Source of the DNA: Microlunatus soli
Lineage (GTDB): Bacteria > Actinomycetota > Actinomycetes > Propionibacteriales > Propionibacteriaceae
NCBI RefSeq assembly: GCF_900105385.1
Contig: NZ_LT629772.1
Span: forward strand, 1,426,001 to 1,490,000
Length of the DNA stretch: 64,000 bases
Direction of reading: 5' to 3'
The notes under the pieces were generated by a model, which saw nothing but the letters and a program-made list of their open reading frames with translations, did not search any database and was not told the DNA's origin. This document shows, piece by piece, positions 15,092-24,020 of this stretch (its first letter is position 1; each line of letters opens with the position of its first letter). A program made the position numbers and the translations under genes.

Positions 15092-16507
15092 TCAGTTGGT
15101 GGTGCGCTCCGCTGCGACGACCGGCGCACCGGTCGCTGTGACGAGCCCGGTCAACTCGACGAACTCCGGCGTCGCCGCCGTGGTGCCGCAACAGCCGCCG
15201 ACGGTGGTGTCGTCGTCGAACAGGCCCGCACCGCCGCAGACGCCGCTGTCGGGCAACACCAGCTGGACATCGTCGGCTGCGGCCCCGTCGCCGGCCAGGG
15301 CGGCAGCGATCGAGCGGACCTGCTCGAATCCGGTCATCGCCAGGAAAGACGGTGCTCGGCCGTAGGACTTCATTCCGGCCAGGTACAGGCCGGGTTCGGG
15401 CTGGGCCAGCGCCCGGTGTCCATGGGGTCGGACCGAGCCGCAGGAGTGGTAGTTCGGGTCGATCTCGGCCGCCAGCTGGACCGGGGCCTGGAGCCGGTTG
15501 TCCAGTTCCAGCCGTACCTCGGACAGGAACGACAGGTCGGGCCGGAACCCGGTCACACACACGACCTGATCCAGCCCGTCGATCCGACGGCCGTCCGAGC
15601 CGACCAGAGTCACGCCGTTGGAATCGGTATCGACCGCGAGGGTGCGGAAGCCGGTGACGACATCGATCAGCCCCTCCTCGACCGCTTCCCGCACGCGGGT
15701 GCCGAGTGCGCCACGGGCCGGGAGCTCGTCGGCCTCGCCACCGCCATAGGAGTCCCCGACAGTGCCACGGCGCAGCACCCACACCACCCGGGATCCCTGC
15801 CGGTGCAGCGGTTCCGAGGTCAGGGCGATCAGTGAGGTCAGCGCCGAGGCACCCGACCCGACGACGGCTGTCGCCCGGCCGGCGTAGCGGTCCTCATCGG
15901 TGGCCGGGTCGGGCATCCCGTAGACGATCCGATCGGCCGCGGCGCGTTCACCGGGGACCGGGTAGCCCTCCGACCCGAGCGGGTTCGGCCGGGCCAAGGT
16001 GCCGGTGGCATCGATCACCGAACGGGCCAGAATCCGGCTGACCGTGCCGCTGCTGTCTTCCACGTACACCACGAACGCCTGTTCGGCGCGGCCCGAGTCG
16101 ACCACCAGGTCCCGATCCTGGCGAGCCACGCCGACCACCCGATTCCCCAATCGGATCCGGTCCCCCAGGACGGCGGCCAGCGGCGCCAGGTAGTCGGTCA
16201 CCCATTCGGCCCCCGTGGGATATCGATCCGCGGCCGGATGCTGCCAGCCGGATGGCTGCAGCAGCGCCGTACCCGCGGGTGAGGTCAGTTCCGACCATGG
16301 CGAGAACAGCCGGACATGCCCCCACGACTCGACCCCGGCCGCCGGTCGGTCACCGGCCTCCAGCACGATGACCTGCTGATCGCGGCCGACCAGTTCTGCC
16401 GCAGCTGCCAGACCGATCGGGCCGGCTCCGAGCACCGCTACCGGCAACATACGGCTCGCTGCGCCCGACGTGTCGGCCGGGTTCGGCGCGGGCGAGATCT
16501 CAGACAT
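15092..16507 (-). CDS. ArsO-like FAD/NADP monooxygenase with Cys-rich tail
   Basis: 471 aa. The N-terminal Rossmann motif is VAVLGAGPIGLAAAAELVG and a second nucleotide site is TAVVGSGASALTSLI. The layout is that of flavin-containing monooxygenase/ArsO-type proteins found in actinobacterial ars operons. The last about 55 residues carry a Cys-rich tail with CGG and GGCCG motifs that may bind arsenic. It is first in the operon with acr3 and arsC, divergent from arsR. The reaction is unproven; oxidation of trivalent arsenicals or a role as an electron-transfer partner are the main options. Confidence 0.82.
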   Translation of the reverse strand: MSEISPAPNPADTSGAASRMLPVAVLGAGPIGLAAAAELVGRDQQVIVLEAGDRPAAGVESWGHVRLFSPWSELTSPAGTALLQPSGWQHPAADRYPTGAEWVTDYLAPLAAVLGDRIRLGNRVVGVARQDRDLVVDSGRAEQAFVVYVEDSSGTVSRILARSVIDATGTLARPNPLGSEGYPVPGERAAADRIVYGMPDPATDEDRYAGRATAVVGSGASALTSLIALTSEPLHRQGSRVVWVLRRGTVGDSYGGGEADELPARGALGTRVREAVEEGLIDVVTGFRTLAVDTDSNGVTLVGSDGRRIDGLDQVVCVTGFRPDLSFLSEVRLELDNRLQAPVQLAAEIDPNYHSCGSVRPHGHRALAQPEPGLYLAGMKSYGRAPSFLAMTGFEQVRSIAAALAGDGAAADDVQLVLPDSGVCGGAGLFDDDTTVGGCCGTTAATPEFVELTGLVTATGAPVVAAERTTN

Positions 16508-16539
16508 CAGCTACACCCCATCGGGATCATGATTCGATG

Positions 16540-16582
16540 ATTGTCGATACAGACAACCTTGCAGGCTGCATCGACAATTGTC
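16540..16582. promoter_or_regulatory. Candidate ArsR operator region
   Basis: Between arsR and the flavoprotein gene lie TTGTC-N6-GACAA (16541-16556) and the perfect palindrome GACAATTGTC (16573-16582). A 9-bp inverted repeat (16540-16548 and 16570-16578) links the two. This is suited to one or two dimers of ArsR controlling both directions. Confidence 0.6.
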
Positions 16583-16593
16583 AATATGGAGTG

Positions 16594-16953
16594 ATGACCG
16601 CAACAAAGCCGACGAATCGGCAGCTGCTCCAGATCGCCGAGCCGGCCGCCCTCTGCGCGCCGGGTCCGTCGACGGTCGAGTTGTCGGCCGTTGAGGCCGA
16701 CGGGCTTGCCGGGTTGCTGAAGGCGTTGGCCGACCCGGTCCGGTTGCGGTTGTATTCGCGGATCGCCGGCGCGGCCGGCGAGGTCTGTGTGTGCGACATC
16801 CAAGACGTCGGGGTTTCCCAGCCGACGGTGTCGCACCACCTGCGCAAGCTGCGCGACGCCGGGCTGATCGACTGCGAACGACGAGGCACCTGGGTCTACT
16901 ACTGGGCCATCCCCGGACGGCTCGATCTGCTCGACCAACTCCCCCGTCCGTGA
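16594..16953 (+). CDS. arsR: ArsR-family arsenic-responsive repressor
   Basis: 119 aa from the ATG at 16594. The winged-helix domain contains LLKALADPVRLRLYSRI. The arsenite-sensing motif EVCVCDI places two cysteines at the start of the DNA-recognition region, as in E. coli ArsR, followed by SQPTVSHHLRKLRDAGLID. The frame is open further upstream, but that part spans the operator and is rejected. Binding of arsenite should release DNA and induce the divergent flavoprotein-acr3-arsC operon. Confidence 0.95.
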   Translation: MTATKPTNRQLLQIAEPAALCAPGPSTVELSAVEADGLAGLLKALADPVRLRLYSRIAGAAGEVCVCDIQDVGVSQPTVSHHLRKLRDAGLIDCERRGTWVYYWAIPGRLDLLDQLPRP

Positions 16954-17117
16954 TCGCCGGCCACCGATCACACCAAGCGCAGGGCAAGGATCAGCAGCAT
17001 CCTGCGAGGCAGGCCTGCAGATCCGACACAGTTGCACTGACCCTGTCGTGATCAGGCGGGCACAAGATCAACTTCCCATTCCGGTGAAGGGCCACGATCC
17101 CGCGTTCGAGAAACGAC

Positions 17118-17963
17118 TTACAAGAACCGGTCAGCGAAGGCCGAGAGTTCGGCTCGTTGCTCGTCCAGGGTCCGTCCAGAGGCGCTGACGACGACGCGGT
17201 CGACTCCCTGCTCGACGTAGGCATCGAGGCGCTGCTGTGTCATGTCGATCGGTGCAGTTCTGGTGTAGCCCAACGCCTGCGGATCACGCCCATGCTCCGC
17301 CGCCGTGGTGCGAGCCAACTCGAGCTGGGCTGCTCGTACGTGCGGCAGCAGTGCCCCGCCAGGGAAGTAGCCGTCGCCGTACCGACCGGCACGTCGGGCG
17401 GCCGGCGAACTCGAGCCGCCGACATGAATCGGCAGCATTCCGCGGTACGGCCGGGGGAAGCTGGCCAGACCGTCGAAGTCGAAGAACTCGCCGTGGAAGC
17501 TGACACCGGCGGCGTCGCCGGACCACAGCAGCCGCAGCACCTGGATGGCTTCGTCCGCTCTTCGGCCCCGGCTGGCGAAGTCGACCCCGACCGCCGTCGC
17601 CTCACCGGGCAGCGAACCGAGGCCGACGGTCAGCAGTTGCACGCGCCCTCGCGACAGTTGGTCGATCGTGGCCAGTCGCTTGGCGAGCGTGACCGGATGA
17701 TGGTAGGGCAGCAGCAGCACTCCGGTGCCGAGCAGCAAGCGATCTGTGCCGGCGGCGACGAAAGCCAGCGCGTCCAGCGGGTCGACGTATTCCAGGTCGG
17801 GGGCAAGATCGAATTCCCCGACCTTTGCCCCCTGGTAGCCGACAACGTGCTCAGGTAGGTAGATGCCTTCGAATCCACAGCTCTCGGCATGCCGCGCGTA
17901 TCCCAACAGCGCATCCGGGTCGACACCGACGTACGGCGTGCTGTAGCTGACACAGAACTTCAC
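17118..17963 (-). CDS. LLM-class F420-dependent oxidoreductase
   Basis: 281 aa from a GTG at 17963 with an AAGGAG Shine-Dalgarno 9 nt upstream. Luciferase-like TIM-barrel features include MKFCVSYSTPYVGVDPDAL at the start (M from GTG), GIYLPEHVVGYQG and LLLGTGVLLLPYHHPVTLAKRLATIDQLSRGR shown in part here as LLGTGVLLLPYHHPV. This subgroup uses reduced coenzyme F420 in Actinobacteria. The substrate is unknown. The next gene upstream is ccsB. Confidence 0.85.
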   Translation of the reverse strand: MKFCVSYSTPYVGVDPDALLGYARHAESCGFEGIYLPEHVVGYQGAKVGEFDLAPDLEYVDPLDALAFVAAGTDRLLLGTGVLLLPYHHPVTLAKRLATIDQLSRGRVQLLTVGLGSLPGEATAVGVDFASRGRRADEAIQVLRLLWSGDAAGVSFHGEFFDFDGLASFPRPYRGMLPIHVGGSSSPAARRAGRYGDGYFPGGALLPHVRAAQLELARTTAAEHGRDPQALGYTRTAPIDMTQQRLDAYVEQGVDRVVVSASGRTLDEQRAELSAFADRFL

Positions 17964-18032
17964 CCGTTGGTCTCCTTCGAATCATGATCATCATGGGTCG
18001 AGGCGTGCCCCGCATCCGTGCGTGACACCACG

Positions 18033-19064
18033 TCAGATCCCCGAGTAGGCGTGCAGGCCGGAGAACAGCAGGTTCACCCCGACGAAGTTGAACCAGAACG
18101 ATGCCAAGCCGATCACGGCGATGATCGCCGCCCGGCGCCCCCGCCACCCCGCAGTGGAGCGGGCGTGCAGATAGCCGGCGTAGATCACCCAGGTGACGAG
18201 GGTCCAGACCTCCTTGGGATCCCACCCCCAGTATCTGCCCCAGGCATACTCCGCCCAGATTGCACCGGCAGCCAACGCGAAGGTCCACAACGGGAAGGCG
18301 AACGCCGCGGCGCGGAAGGCGTAGACGTCGAGCTGGTGGGTCGTTGGGCGGCGGGACGCTCCGTTCTGTGTCTCCCGTTTCTCAGTCGAGGTGCGTGTTC
18401 GGATCAGGTACCGGATCGCGAAAAGTCCGCCGACATTGAAGGCAGCTCCGGCGATCGCCCCGGCGGTGATGTGGATGACGAACCAGACCGAGTGCAGCGC
18501 CGGCACCAACGGCGCTACCTCGACGTAGAAGACGACGATCGCCAAGCCGTTGCCGAGCGCGGCGAGCAGCGTCACCGGAACATCGAGCCAACCGACCTCG
18601 CGGCGCACCAGGACGAGATGAGCCCCGACGATCATCACCATCGCCAAGGTGATGAACTCGTACATGTTGCCCACCGGCCAGCGGCCGGCCGCGATCCCTC
18701 GAGCAGCGACACCGGCCACCGCACAACCCCATCCGATCAAGGTGATGGCGTGCCCCAGGTCGGCCGGTCCTCCGCCAACCCACCAGGCCGTCGCCGGCAG
18801 TCGATGACCGGCCCGGGCCACTCTTCCGGTCGGCACCACTCGCTGGAGCACGGTGGAGGATGTGCTGTCGTCCTCCGCGACGGCCGGTGCCGCTGTCGAC
18901 GACGAAGCCGCGGTCCCACGTCCGGACGCGATGCCCCGCGGTTCGACCGAGGTTGCTGCAGATCGGCCGCGGAGTGCCCGGTCGGCGCTGTGCAGCACCA
19001 AGGCCATCAAGTAGAGGACCGTCGCGGTGAGCATCGCCAGGCCGGCGAACTGGGCCAGAGTCAC
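18033..19064 (-). CDS. ccsB: Cytochrome c biogenesis protein CcsB (CcsA family)
   Basis: 343 aa from a GTG at 19064 with a GGAGGGG Shine-Dalgarno. It has about eight membrane helices. The haem-handling WWD-type motif WGRYWGWDPKEVWTLVTW is intact, as are the flanking His-containing loops. CcsB works with ResB in system II to attach haem to apocytochrome c on the outer face of the membrane. No resB or ccdA is next to it here, unlike the usual actinobacterial operon. A low-complexity Ser/Ala-rich insertion sits near residues 35-80. Confidence 0.92.
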   Translation of the reverse strand: MTLAQFAGLAMLTATVLYLMALVLHSADRALRGRSAATSVEPRGIASGRGTAASSSTAAPAVAEDDSTSSTVLQRVVPTGRVARAGHRLPATAWWVGGGPADLGHAITLIGWGCAVAGVAARGIAAGRWPVGNMYEFITLAMVMIVGAHLVLVRREVGWLDVPVTLLAALGNGLAIVVFYVEVAPLVPALHSVWFVIHITAGAIAGAAFNVGGLFAIRYLIRTRTSTEKRETQNGASRRPTTHQLDVYAFRAAAFAFPLWTFALAAGAIWAEYAWGRYWGWDPKEVWTLVTWVIYAGYLHARSTAGWRGRRAAIIAVIGLASFWFNFVGVNLLFSGLHAYSGI

Positions 19065-19119
19065 GACGCCCCTCCGGCTCCTGCGCGCCGCCGATCATGA
19101 CCGCACGCGAGCTCGTTGA

Positions 19120-20694
19120 TCATCGACCGAGATCCCGGTTCCGGATACCGACCAAACCGGCCGTGCACAGAGCGGCCGCGATGATCACCGAGACGGCGAG
19201 CACGGCTGCCGACACGGCCTGCCCCAGCAGCAGCCGAGGAATGTGGCTGTACGGCGACAGCGCCAGGACGGCGTCACCGAGCAGGCCGAACTCGTGCCCC
19301 AGTTCGAGCAGCAGTGCGATGATCAACAGCGCCCACGGCAGACCCGGAGTCGACCGAGGCCAGAGCCCGACCAAGGCCATCGCGATCGCCGTGATGATCC
19401 AGACAGCCGGCAGCCAGATCAACGCCGATGCAAGCACCCGACCCCAGGATGTTGCGTCCTCGCCACCCGCTGCGACCGAGGTCAGCCCGGCAGTCACCCC
19501 GGCGGCCAGCAGGAGCAACCCGGGTCCGACGATGCCGACCACGAGATGGGACGCCGCCCAGCGCCAGCGGCTGCCGGCCGCAGGCAGCAGCAGCTCACCG
19601 TGTCCGTCCAACTCCTCAGCGCGAAGCCGTCCGACGGAGATGATGCCGAAAGCCGTCGCCGCTTGGCTCAGGATCAAAAACGTGAAGCTGAGCAACGCAT
19701 CCGACCCGGAGAACATCGCCCCGAGTTGATCGGAAGCACCCGCGGCGGCCGCACCGATCAACGCGCCGACAACCGCGAAGGCCACGGCCCAGATGATCAC
19801 ACCGGCTCGATGGGTACGCCAGGTGGATGCCGCAATGCTGTTGAGCCACCGGGTGGCGACCGCCGGCCCGGGACGGGGCTGCAGCAGGCCGGAGCCGATA
19901 TCTCGGCGTCGTTGCACCAGACCGGCAATGATCATCAGCCCGGCCGCGGTCGCGGCAAAGAGGCCGAGCACCCACCAGCGATCGCCGGCGTAGGCGCGGC
20001 TGAGCCGTGCCCAACCGAACGGGGACAACCACGACAACCAACCGACCGTGCTGTCGCCGACCGCGCGGATGACGAAGAAGCCGGCGATCACCAGAATGCT
20101 GACGCTGCGAGCCTGCCCGGCGGTTCCGACCCATTGTGCGATGACGGCCGATGCGGCTGTGATCACGAGTCCGACCCCGCCCGTCGACAGCCCCAGCAGC
20201 ACCGATCCCGGGACCGGAAGCCCGGAGGCGATCAGCGGCACAGCCATCACCGCGCCGATCACCAGATTCGCCGCGCCGATCACGATCAGCGGCGCGGCCA
20301 GCCTGGCCGAACGACCGACGCTGGTGGCACCCAGCAATTCACTGCGCCCGCTGTCCTCCTCGGCCCGGGTGTGACGGATGATCAACAACGCGGAGGCGAA
20401 CGCGGCGACGAGGGCACTGCTCATTCCGGCTCCCCAGGCCGTGACTCCGCCGGAGGTCGGACTGTAGATGATGCCGCGCATGGCGACCTCGGCGCCGTTG
20501 CGAAGCGCGTCGATCGCGTAATCCGCCAGCGCAGCAGGCGTGGGATACAGAGACAAGGTCCCGCTGGCGATGCCCCACGGAAGCAGGATCGCCAACATGG
20601 CCCAGGCCGGCACGGGAAGTCGATCACGACGCAACGTGAACTTGATCAACTGCGCGGTCCCCTGCAGTCCGCCGCCACCCGCGTCGTCAGACAC
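19120..20694 (-). CDS. ABC exporter permease, polyketide-antibiotic type
   Basis: 524 aa from a GTG at 20694 that overlaps the ATPase stop by 8 bp. It has about twelve hydrophobic helices in two similar halves, which is typical of the large permeases annotated as exporters of polyketide antibiotics. The longer frame starting at 20913 would lie wholly inside the ATPase gene and is rejected. It probably pumps a lipophilic compound out with the ATPase gene just upstream. The substrate is not known. Confidence 0.85.
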   Translation of the reverse strand: MSDDAGGGGLQGTAQLIKFTLRRDRLPVPAWAMLAILLPWGIASGTLSLYPTPAALADYAIDALRNGAEVAMRGIIYSPTSGGVTAWGAGMSSALVAAFASALLIIRHTRAEEDSGRSELLGATSVGRSARLAAPLIVIGAANLVIGAVMAVPLIASGLPVPGSVLLGLSTGGVGLVITAASAVIAQWVGTAGQARSVSILVIAGFFVIRAVGDSTVGWLSWLSPFGWARLSRAYAGDRWWVLGLFAATAAGLMIIAGLVQRRRDIGSGLLQPRPGPAVATRWLNSIAASTWRTHRAGVIIWAVAFAVVGALIGAAAAGASDQLGAMFSGSDALLSFTFLILSQAATAFGIISVGRLRAEELDGHGELLLPAAGSRWRWAASHLVVGIVGPGLLLLAAGVTAGLTSVAAGGEDATSWGRVLASALIWLPAVWIITAIAMALVGLWPRSTPGLPWALLIIALLLELGHEFGLLGDAVLALSPYSHIPRLLLGQAVSAAVLAVSVIIAAALCTAGLVGIRNRDLGR

Positions 20695-21622
20695 GGCTGG
20701 CCTCCCGGACGGAGTCGTCGCGGCCGGTCGGGAGGCGGCCCTGATCGTAATGGCGGAGGAACACCTGTTCCAGGGACGGCGGCTGGATGCTGATCTCGCG
20801 GATGCCGATCCGCGTGCAGCTCCGCAGGAACTCGTCGAGTTCAGCGGTGTCCAGTTCGCCACTGACGTGGGTGCCATCGACCGACAACCCCGGCTTCTCG
20901 ACGGCCGGTTCATCCGTCGCGGGTGCGGTCAGTTCGACGTCCACCATGACCTGTCCCAGGTGTCGAAGACGGTCGATCGGTGCACTGTCGGCGACTCGTC
21001 CGGCGCGGATGATGGTGACCCGGTCGCACAGCGCGTTGACCTCACTGAGGATGTGGCTGGACAGCAGCACCGTGGCCCCATCGCCGCACACGTCCCGAAC
21101 GGCCTGCTGGAAGCGAGCCTCCATCAACGGATCGAGGCCGGACGTCGGTTCGTCGAAGATGAACAGGTCGGACCGCGACGCCAACGCTGCGATGATCGCG
21201 ACCTTCTGCCGGTTGCCCTTGGAATACGTGCCGGACCGCTTCCGGGGATCCAACTCGAAGAGCTCGATCAGGGCCCGGCGCCGCCCGGGATCCTGATTGC
21301 CGCGCAGCCGACAGATCAGATCGATGACCTCACCGCCGGTCAGGTTGGGCCACAATGCCACATCGCCGGGCACGTAGGAGATCCGTCGGTGAAGCTGCGA
21401 AGCTTCCTTCCAGGCGTCCCGGCCGAACAGTCTGGCGGTGCCGCCGTCGGCACGTTGCAGACCGAGCAGGGTCCGGATCGTGGTCGACTTGCCGGCACCG
21501 TTCGGGCCGAGGAAGCCGTGGATCTCGCCCTCGCGGACCTCCAACGACAGCCCGTCGAGCGCCAGGGCTGAGCCGTAACGCTTCGTCAGGTCCTGGACGT
21601 CGATGACCAAGGAATCCGCCAT
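20687..21622 (-). CDS. ABC transporter ATP-binding protein
   Basis: 311 aa. Walker A is GPNGAGKST, the Q-loop region is VPGDVALWPNLT, the signature is YSKGNRQKV in place of LSGGQ, Walker B is LFIFDEPTSGLD, and the switch His is in LSSHILSE. This is the DrrA-like subfamily with a C-terminal regulatory domain. Its ATG overlaps the TetR stop by one base (TGATG), so the TetR, ATPase and permease genes form a coupled operon. Confidence 0.93.
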   Translation of the reverse strand: MADSLVIDVQDLTKRYGSALALDGLSLEVREGEIHGFLGPNGAGKSTTIRTLLGLQRADGGTARLFGRDAWKEASQLHRRISYVPGDVALWPNLTGGEVIDLICRLRGNQDPGRRRALIELFELDPRKRSGTYSKGNRQKVAIIAALASRSDLFIFDEPTSGLDPLMEARFQQAVRDVCGDGATVLLSSHILSEVNALCDRVTIIRAGRVADSAPIDRLRHLGQVMVDVELTAPATDEPAVEKPGLSVDGTHVSGELDTAELDEFLRSCTRIGIREISIQPPSLEQVFLRHYDQGRLPTGRDDSVREASRV

Positions 21623-22245
21623 CACTGCTCACCGTCATCCGGACGAGCTCCGGCCAGGCCGGTCTCGGCCTGCTCGGCTGCGGCGGCGCCGACGAAGGAC
21701 GGCGAAATGATCTTCAACAGCGCCGTTGAGATCCGATGCATGCCAGCAGGGGTGACGGCATCAACACCGATCGCGCGCGAGATGTGCTGATGCAACACGT
21801 ACACGCCCAGCCGCATGGCGACGAAGACGGCGGCCTCGGTCACGGTCTCTTCCTTGTCTCCGGGCAGGTACTCCTGGGTCAAGATCAACAACTCGTCGAA
21901 GATCACCGCGGCGGCCGGTGTGTCATCGGCCAGCGCCCGACCGAGGTAATGCCACACCGACGTCGCGTCGCGCCGCGCGGCGGAGATGAACTGAGGATCG
22001 GACACCGCACCGTCGGCAGCCTGCTTGGCGGTGTTGCGGAAGAACTCCACCACGTAGTCGTCACAGGCCGAGGCCAGCCCGGCCTTGGAGGTGAAGTGAT
22101 ACTGCACCAGAGCAAGCGACACCGAGGCACGCTCGGCGACACTGCGCAGGCTGGTCCCGGCGACGCCCCGCTCGGCGAACAGTTCGAGTGCCGCATCGCG
22201 GATCCGCGCTCGCGCCGTCAGATCCTGTCTGTCGTCCATGATCAT
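21622..22245 (-). CDS. TetR-family regulator
   Basis: About 207 aa from the ATG at 22245, with AGAAGG just before it; the ATG at 22239 is an alternative. The helix-turn-helix is TSLRSVAERASVSLALVQYHF, close to the N-terminus, and the C-terminal part is a helical ligand domain. It starts the exporter operon and probably represses it and possibly the divergent GNAT gene. Confidence 0.88.
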   Translation of the reverse strand: MIMDDRQDLTARARIRDAALELFAERGVAGTSLRSVAERASVSLALVQYHFTSKAGLASACDDYVVEFFRNTAKQAADGAVSDPQFISAARRDATSVWHYLGRALADDTPAAAVIFDELLILTQEYLPGDKEETVTEAAVFVAMRLGVYVLHQHISRAIGVDAVTPAGMHRISTALLKIISPSFVGAAAAEQAETGLAGARPDDGEQ

Positions 22246-22297
22246 CACAACCTTCTGCTGGGAGTCATCCGTGTGTGCCCAGCTACCTATACGGTAC

Positions 22298-22311
22298 ACC
22301 AGATTCCTGGT
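22298..22311. promoter_or_regulatory. Candidate TetR operator
   Basis: ACCAG-ATTC-CTGGT, with GTAC motifs on both flanks, lies between the divergent TetR and GNAT genes. Short perfect arms make this only a candidate. Confidence 0.35.
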
Positions 22312-22368
22312 CATATGTACAGTGTGTGCGTGTCCCACCGCCACCCATCCGATGACTCAGGAGTCGCC

Positions 22369-22881
22369 ATGACCACGGACAACTCGGCTCGACGCGTCGA
22401 TGTCCGGCCAGCCGACCACGCCGACCGTGAGCTCCTGACCAGCCTGTGGATGTTGTTCCACCACGACCTGTCCGCCTTCACCGACGCCTACCCCGACGAA
22501 CGCGGCCGGTACCGCACCGATCGGCTCGACTCGGCATTCGACGACCCGCACTGGATGCCGTACGTCATCCGTACCGATCGTCGGCCGGCCGGTCTGGCCG
22601 TGGTCCGGCGCGCCGATCAGGTCCCGCATGTGCTGACCGCGTTCTTCCTCGTCAAGCCGGCCCGGCGCCGCGGCATCGGGACGACCGCAGCGCAACAGGT
22701 CATCCGACGCCATCCGGGCCCGTGGGAGATCGCGTTCCAACCGTCCAACGCCGGGGCGGCTGCGTTCTGGCGGCGACTGGCGGAAACCGTTGCAGCCGGG
22801 CGCTGGCGAGAGGAACAGCGAGACGTTCCCGACCGTCACGACCTGCCGCCGGACAGCTGGATCATCTTCGATCCCAGCTGA
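22369..22881 (+). CDS. GNAT-family N-acetyltransferase
   Basis: 170 aa from the ATG at 22369 with CAGGAG just before. The acetyl-CoA pyrophosphate loop appears as RRRGIGTTAAQQV, followed by EIAFQPSNAGAAAFWRRL, the standard final strand and helix. The substrate is unknown. It is divergent from the TetR operon. Its stop codon lies at the very edge of a 160-bp palindromic element. Confidence 0.85.
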   Translation: MTTDNSARRVDVRPADHADRELLTSLWMLFHHDLSAFTDAYPDERGRYRTDRLDSAFDDPHWMPYVIRTDRRPAGLAVVRRADQVPHVLTAFFLVKPARRRGIGTTAAQQVIRRHPGPWEIAFQPSNAGAAAFWRRLAETVAAGRWREEQRDVPDRHDLPPDSWIIFDPS

Positions 22882-23040
22882 GCCTGGAAACACCGATTTG
22901 CACCGTCGCGAGCGGCACCAGACGGGTGCACCGGCAAGGCGCCGGCGCGAAGGCGGTCTGGTTGACCGTCGAGCGCTGGCAACGCCGCCGGTGTGCCCGG
23001 ATGGGGTCGCGCAGCAGGTGGAAATCGGTGTTTCCAGGCT
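22881..23040. repeat. 160-bp long palindromic element, 19-bp perfect ends
   Basis: Perfect 19-bp inverted ends (22881-22899 and 23022-23040). The inner sequences also match each other in reverse complement over several blocks (for example CACCGGC and CGGT), so nearly the whole element folds into one hairpin. The ends are flanked by GCTGAGC on both sides, overlapping the arms. It separates convergent GNAT and sigma genes. It may be a MITE-like remnant or a bidirectional terminator; it encodes no protein. Confidence 0.75.
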
Positions 23041-23081
23041 GAGCGCAGCTTCGTTGCTGTGCGCTTTCCAGGGTGTCGACG

Positions 23082-23963
23082 TCAATGAATCCTGGTCAGC
23101 TTGTCCGGGTTGGTGACCGAGTAGACCCCGTGGATCAACCCGTCGTCCGCCAGATCGAGAACCAGCACGGCGAACGGATCGTTCTGGTCCAGCACGACAG
23201 CGGCCCAGTCGCCACCGACGTGCTGGTAGCGCACCGACAAGTGCGCCGGCGCCTGTGCAGCCACGGTCGTCAGCAATCGCGCCACCGCTTCACGCCCGTG
23301 CACCGGCTGCAGACTGGTCGCCGGCCCCTTGCCGCCACCATCGGTCCACAACGTTGCGTCCGGTGCCAACACCACCAGCAGGCCCTCCAGATCTCCGTCG
23401 ATGGCCGCCGCCATGAACGCCTCGGTGACCCGCCGCTGGAGGTGCCGATCGGCCTCGTACCGGGGTCGGCGCGCCCGGACGTGCTCGCGCGCCCGGTGCG
23501 CCAACTGCCGTACGGCTGCCGGGCTGCGGTCCAGCATCGCGGCGATCTCGGTGTGCGGAAAGCCGAATGCCTCGTGCAGGACGAACACCGCCCGTTCGGT
23601 GGGAGACAGACTCTCCAACACCACCAGCAAGGCGACCGACATCGCTTCGGCCCGCAGCACGTGGTCGTCACTGTCGACGTCGGCCGGTGTCCCCGTCGGC
23701 TCGGGCAGCCATGACCCGACGTAGTTCTCCCTGCGCCGTGCGGTCGCCGACCGGTGGGCAAGAGCTGCGTTGACCGCGACTCTGACCAGATACGCCCGCG
23801 GTGAACGCACCGCGCTGCGATCGGCCGCCGACCAGGCCAGCCAGGTCTGTTGCAGCACGTCGTCGGCGTCGGACGCGCTGCCCAACAGGGCATAGACGAT
23901 GGCGAACAGCCTGTCCCGTTGTTCCAGGAAGGCGGACGTGTCGTCGCATTCGGATTCGATCAT
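23082..23963 (-). CDS. ECF41-group RNA polymerase sigma factor (SigJ-like)
   Basis: 293 aa from the ATG at 23963; the 694-aa open frame is rejected because it runs back through the amidohydrolase gene. Region 2 is QRDRLFAIVYALLGSASDADD and region 4 is SLSPTERAVFVLHEAFGFPH. The C-terminal SnoaL-like domain has the ECF41 hallmarks DGGGK (in LWTDGGGKGPATS) and NPDKL close to the end. ECF41 factors are regulated by this extension instead of by an anti-sigma factor. A candidate promoter of the ECF41 type lies upstream. Confidence 0.93.
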   Translation of the reverse strand: MIESECDDTSAFLEQRDRLFAIVYALLGSASDADDVLQQTWLAWSAADRSAVRSPRAYLVRVAVNAALAHRSATARRRENYVGSWLPEPTGTPADVDSDDHVLRAEAMSVALLVVLESLSPTERAVFVLHEAFGFPHTEIAAMLDRSPAAVRQLAHRAREHVRARRPRYEADRHLQRRVTEAFMAAAIDGDLEGLLVVLAPDATLWTDGGGKGPATSLQPVHGREAVARLLTTVAAQAPAHLSVRYQHVGGDWAAVVLDQNDPFAVLVLDLADDGLIHGVYSVTNPDKLTRIH

Positions 23964-23992
23964 GGTCACTCTCCCGAGCTCGCGGATGTCAG

Positions 23993-24020
23993 TGTCACGG
24001 GTATGAGCGTCACAGCGCTC
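23993..24020 (+). promoter_or_regulatory. Candidate ECF41 promoter, rightward
   Basis: TGTCACG, then 16 bp, then CGCTC. Recalled ECF41 targets have TGTCACA and CGTC, so the -35 fits well and the -10 imperfectly. It points at the amidohydrolase gene 127 bp away. Confidence 0.45.
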
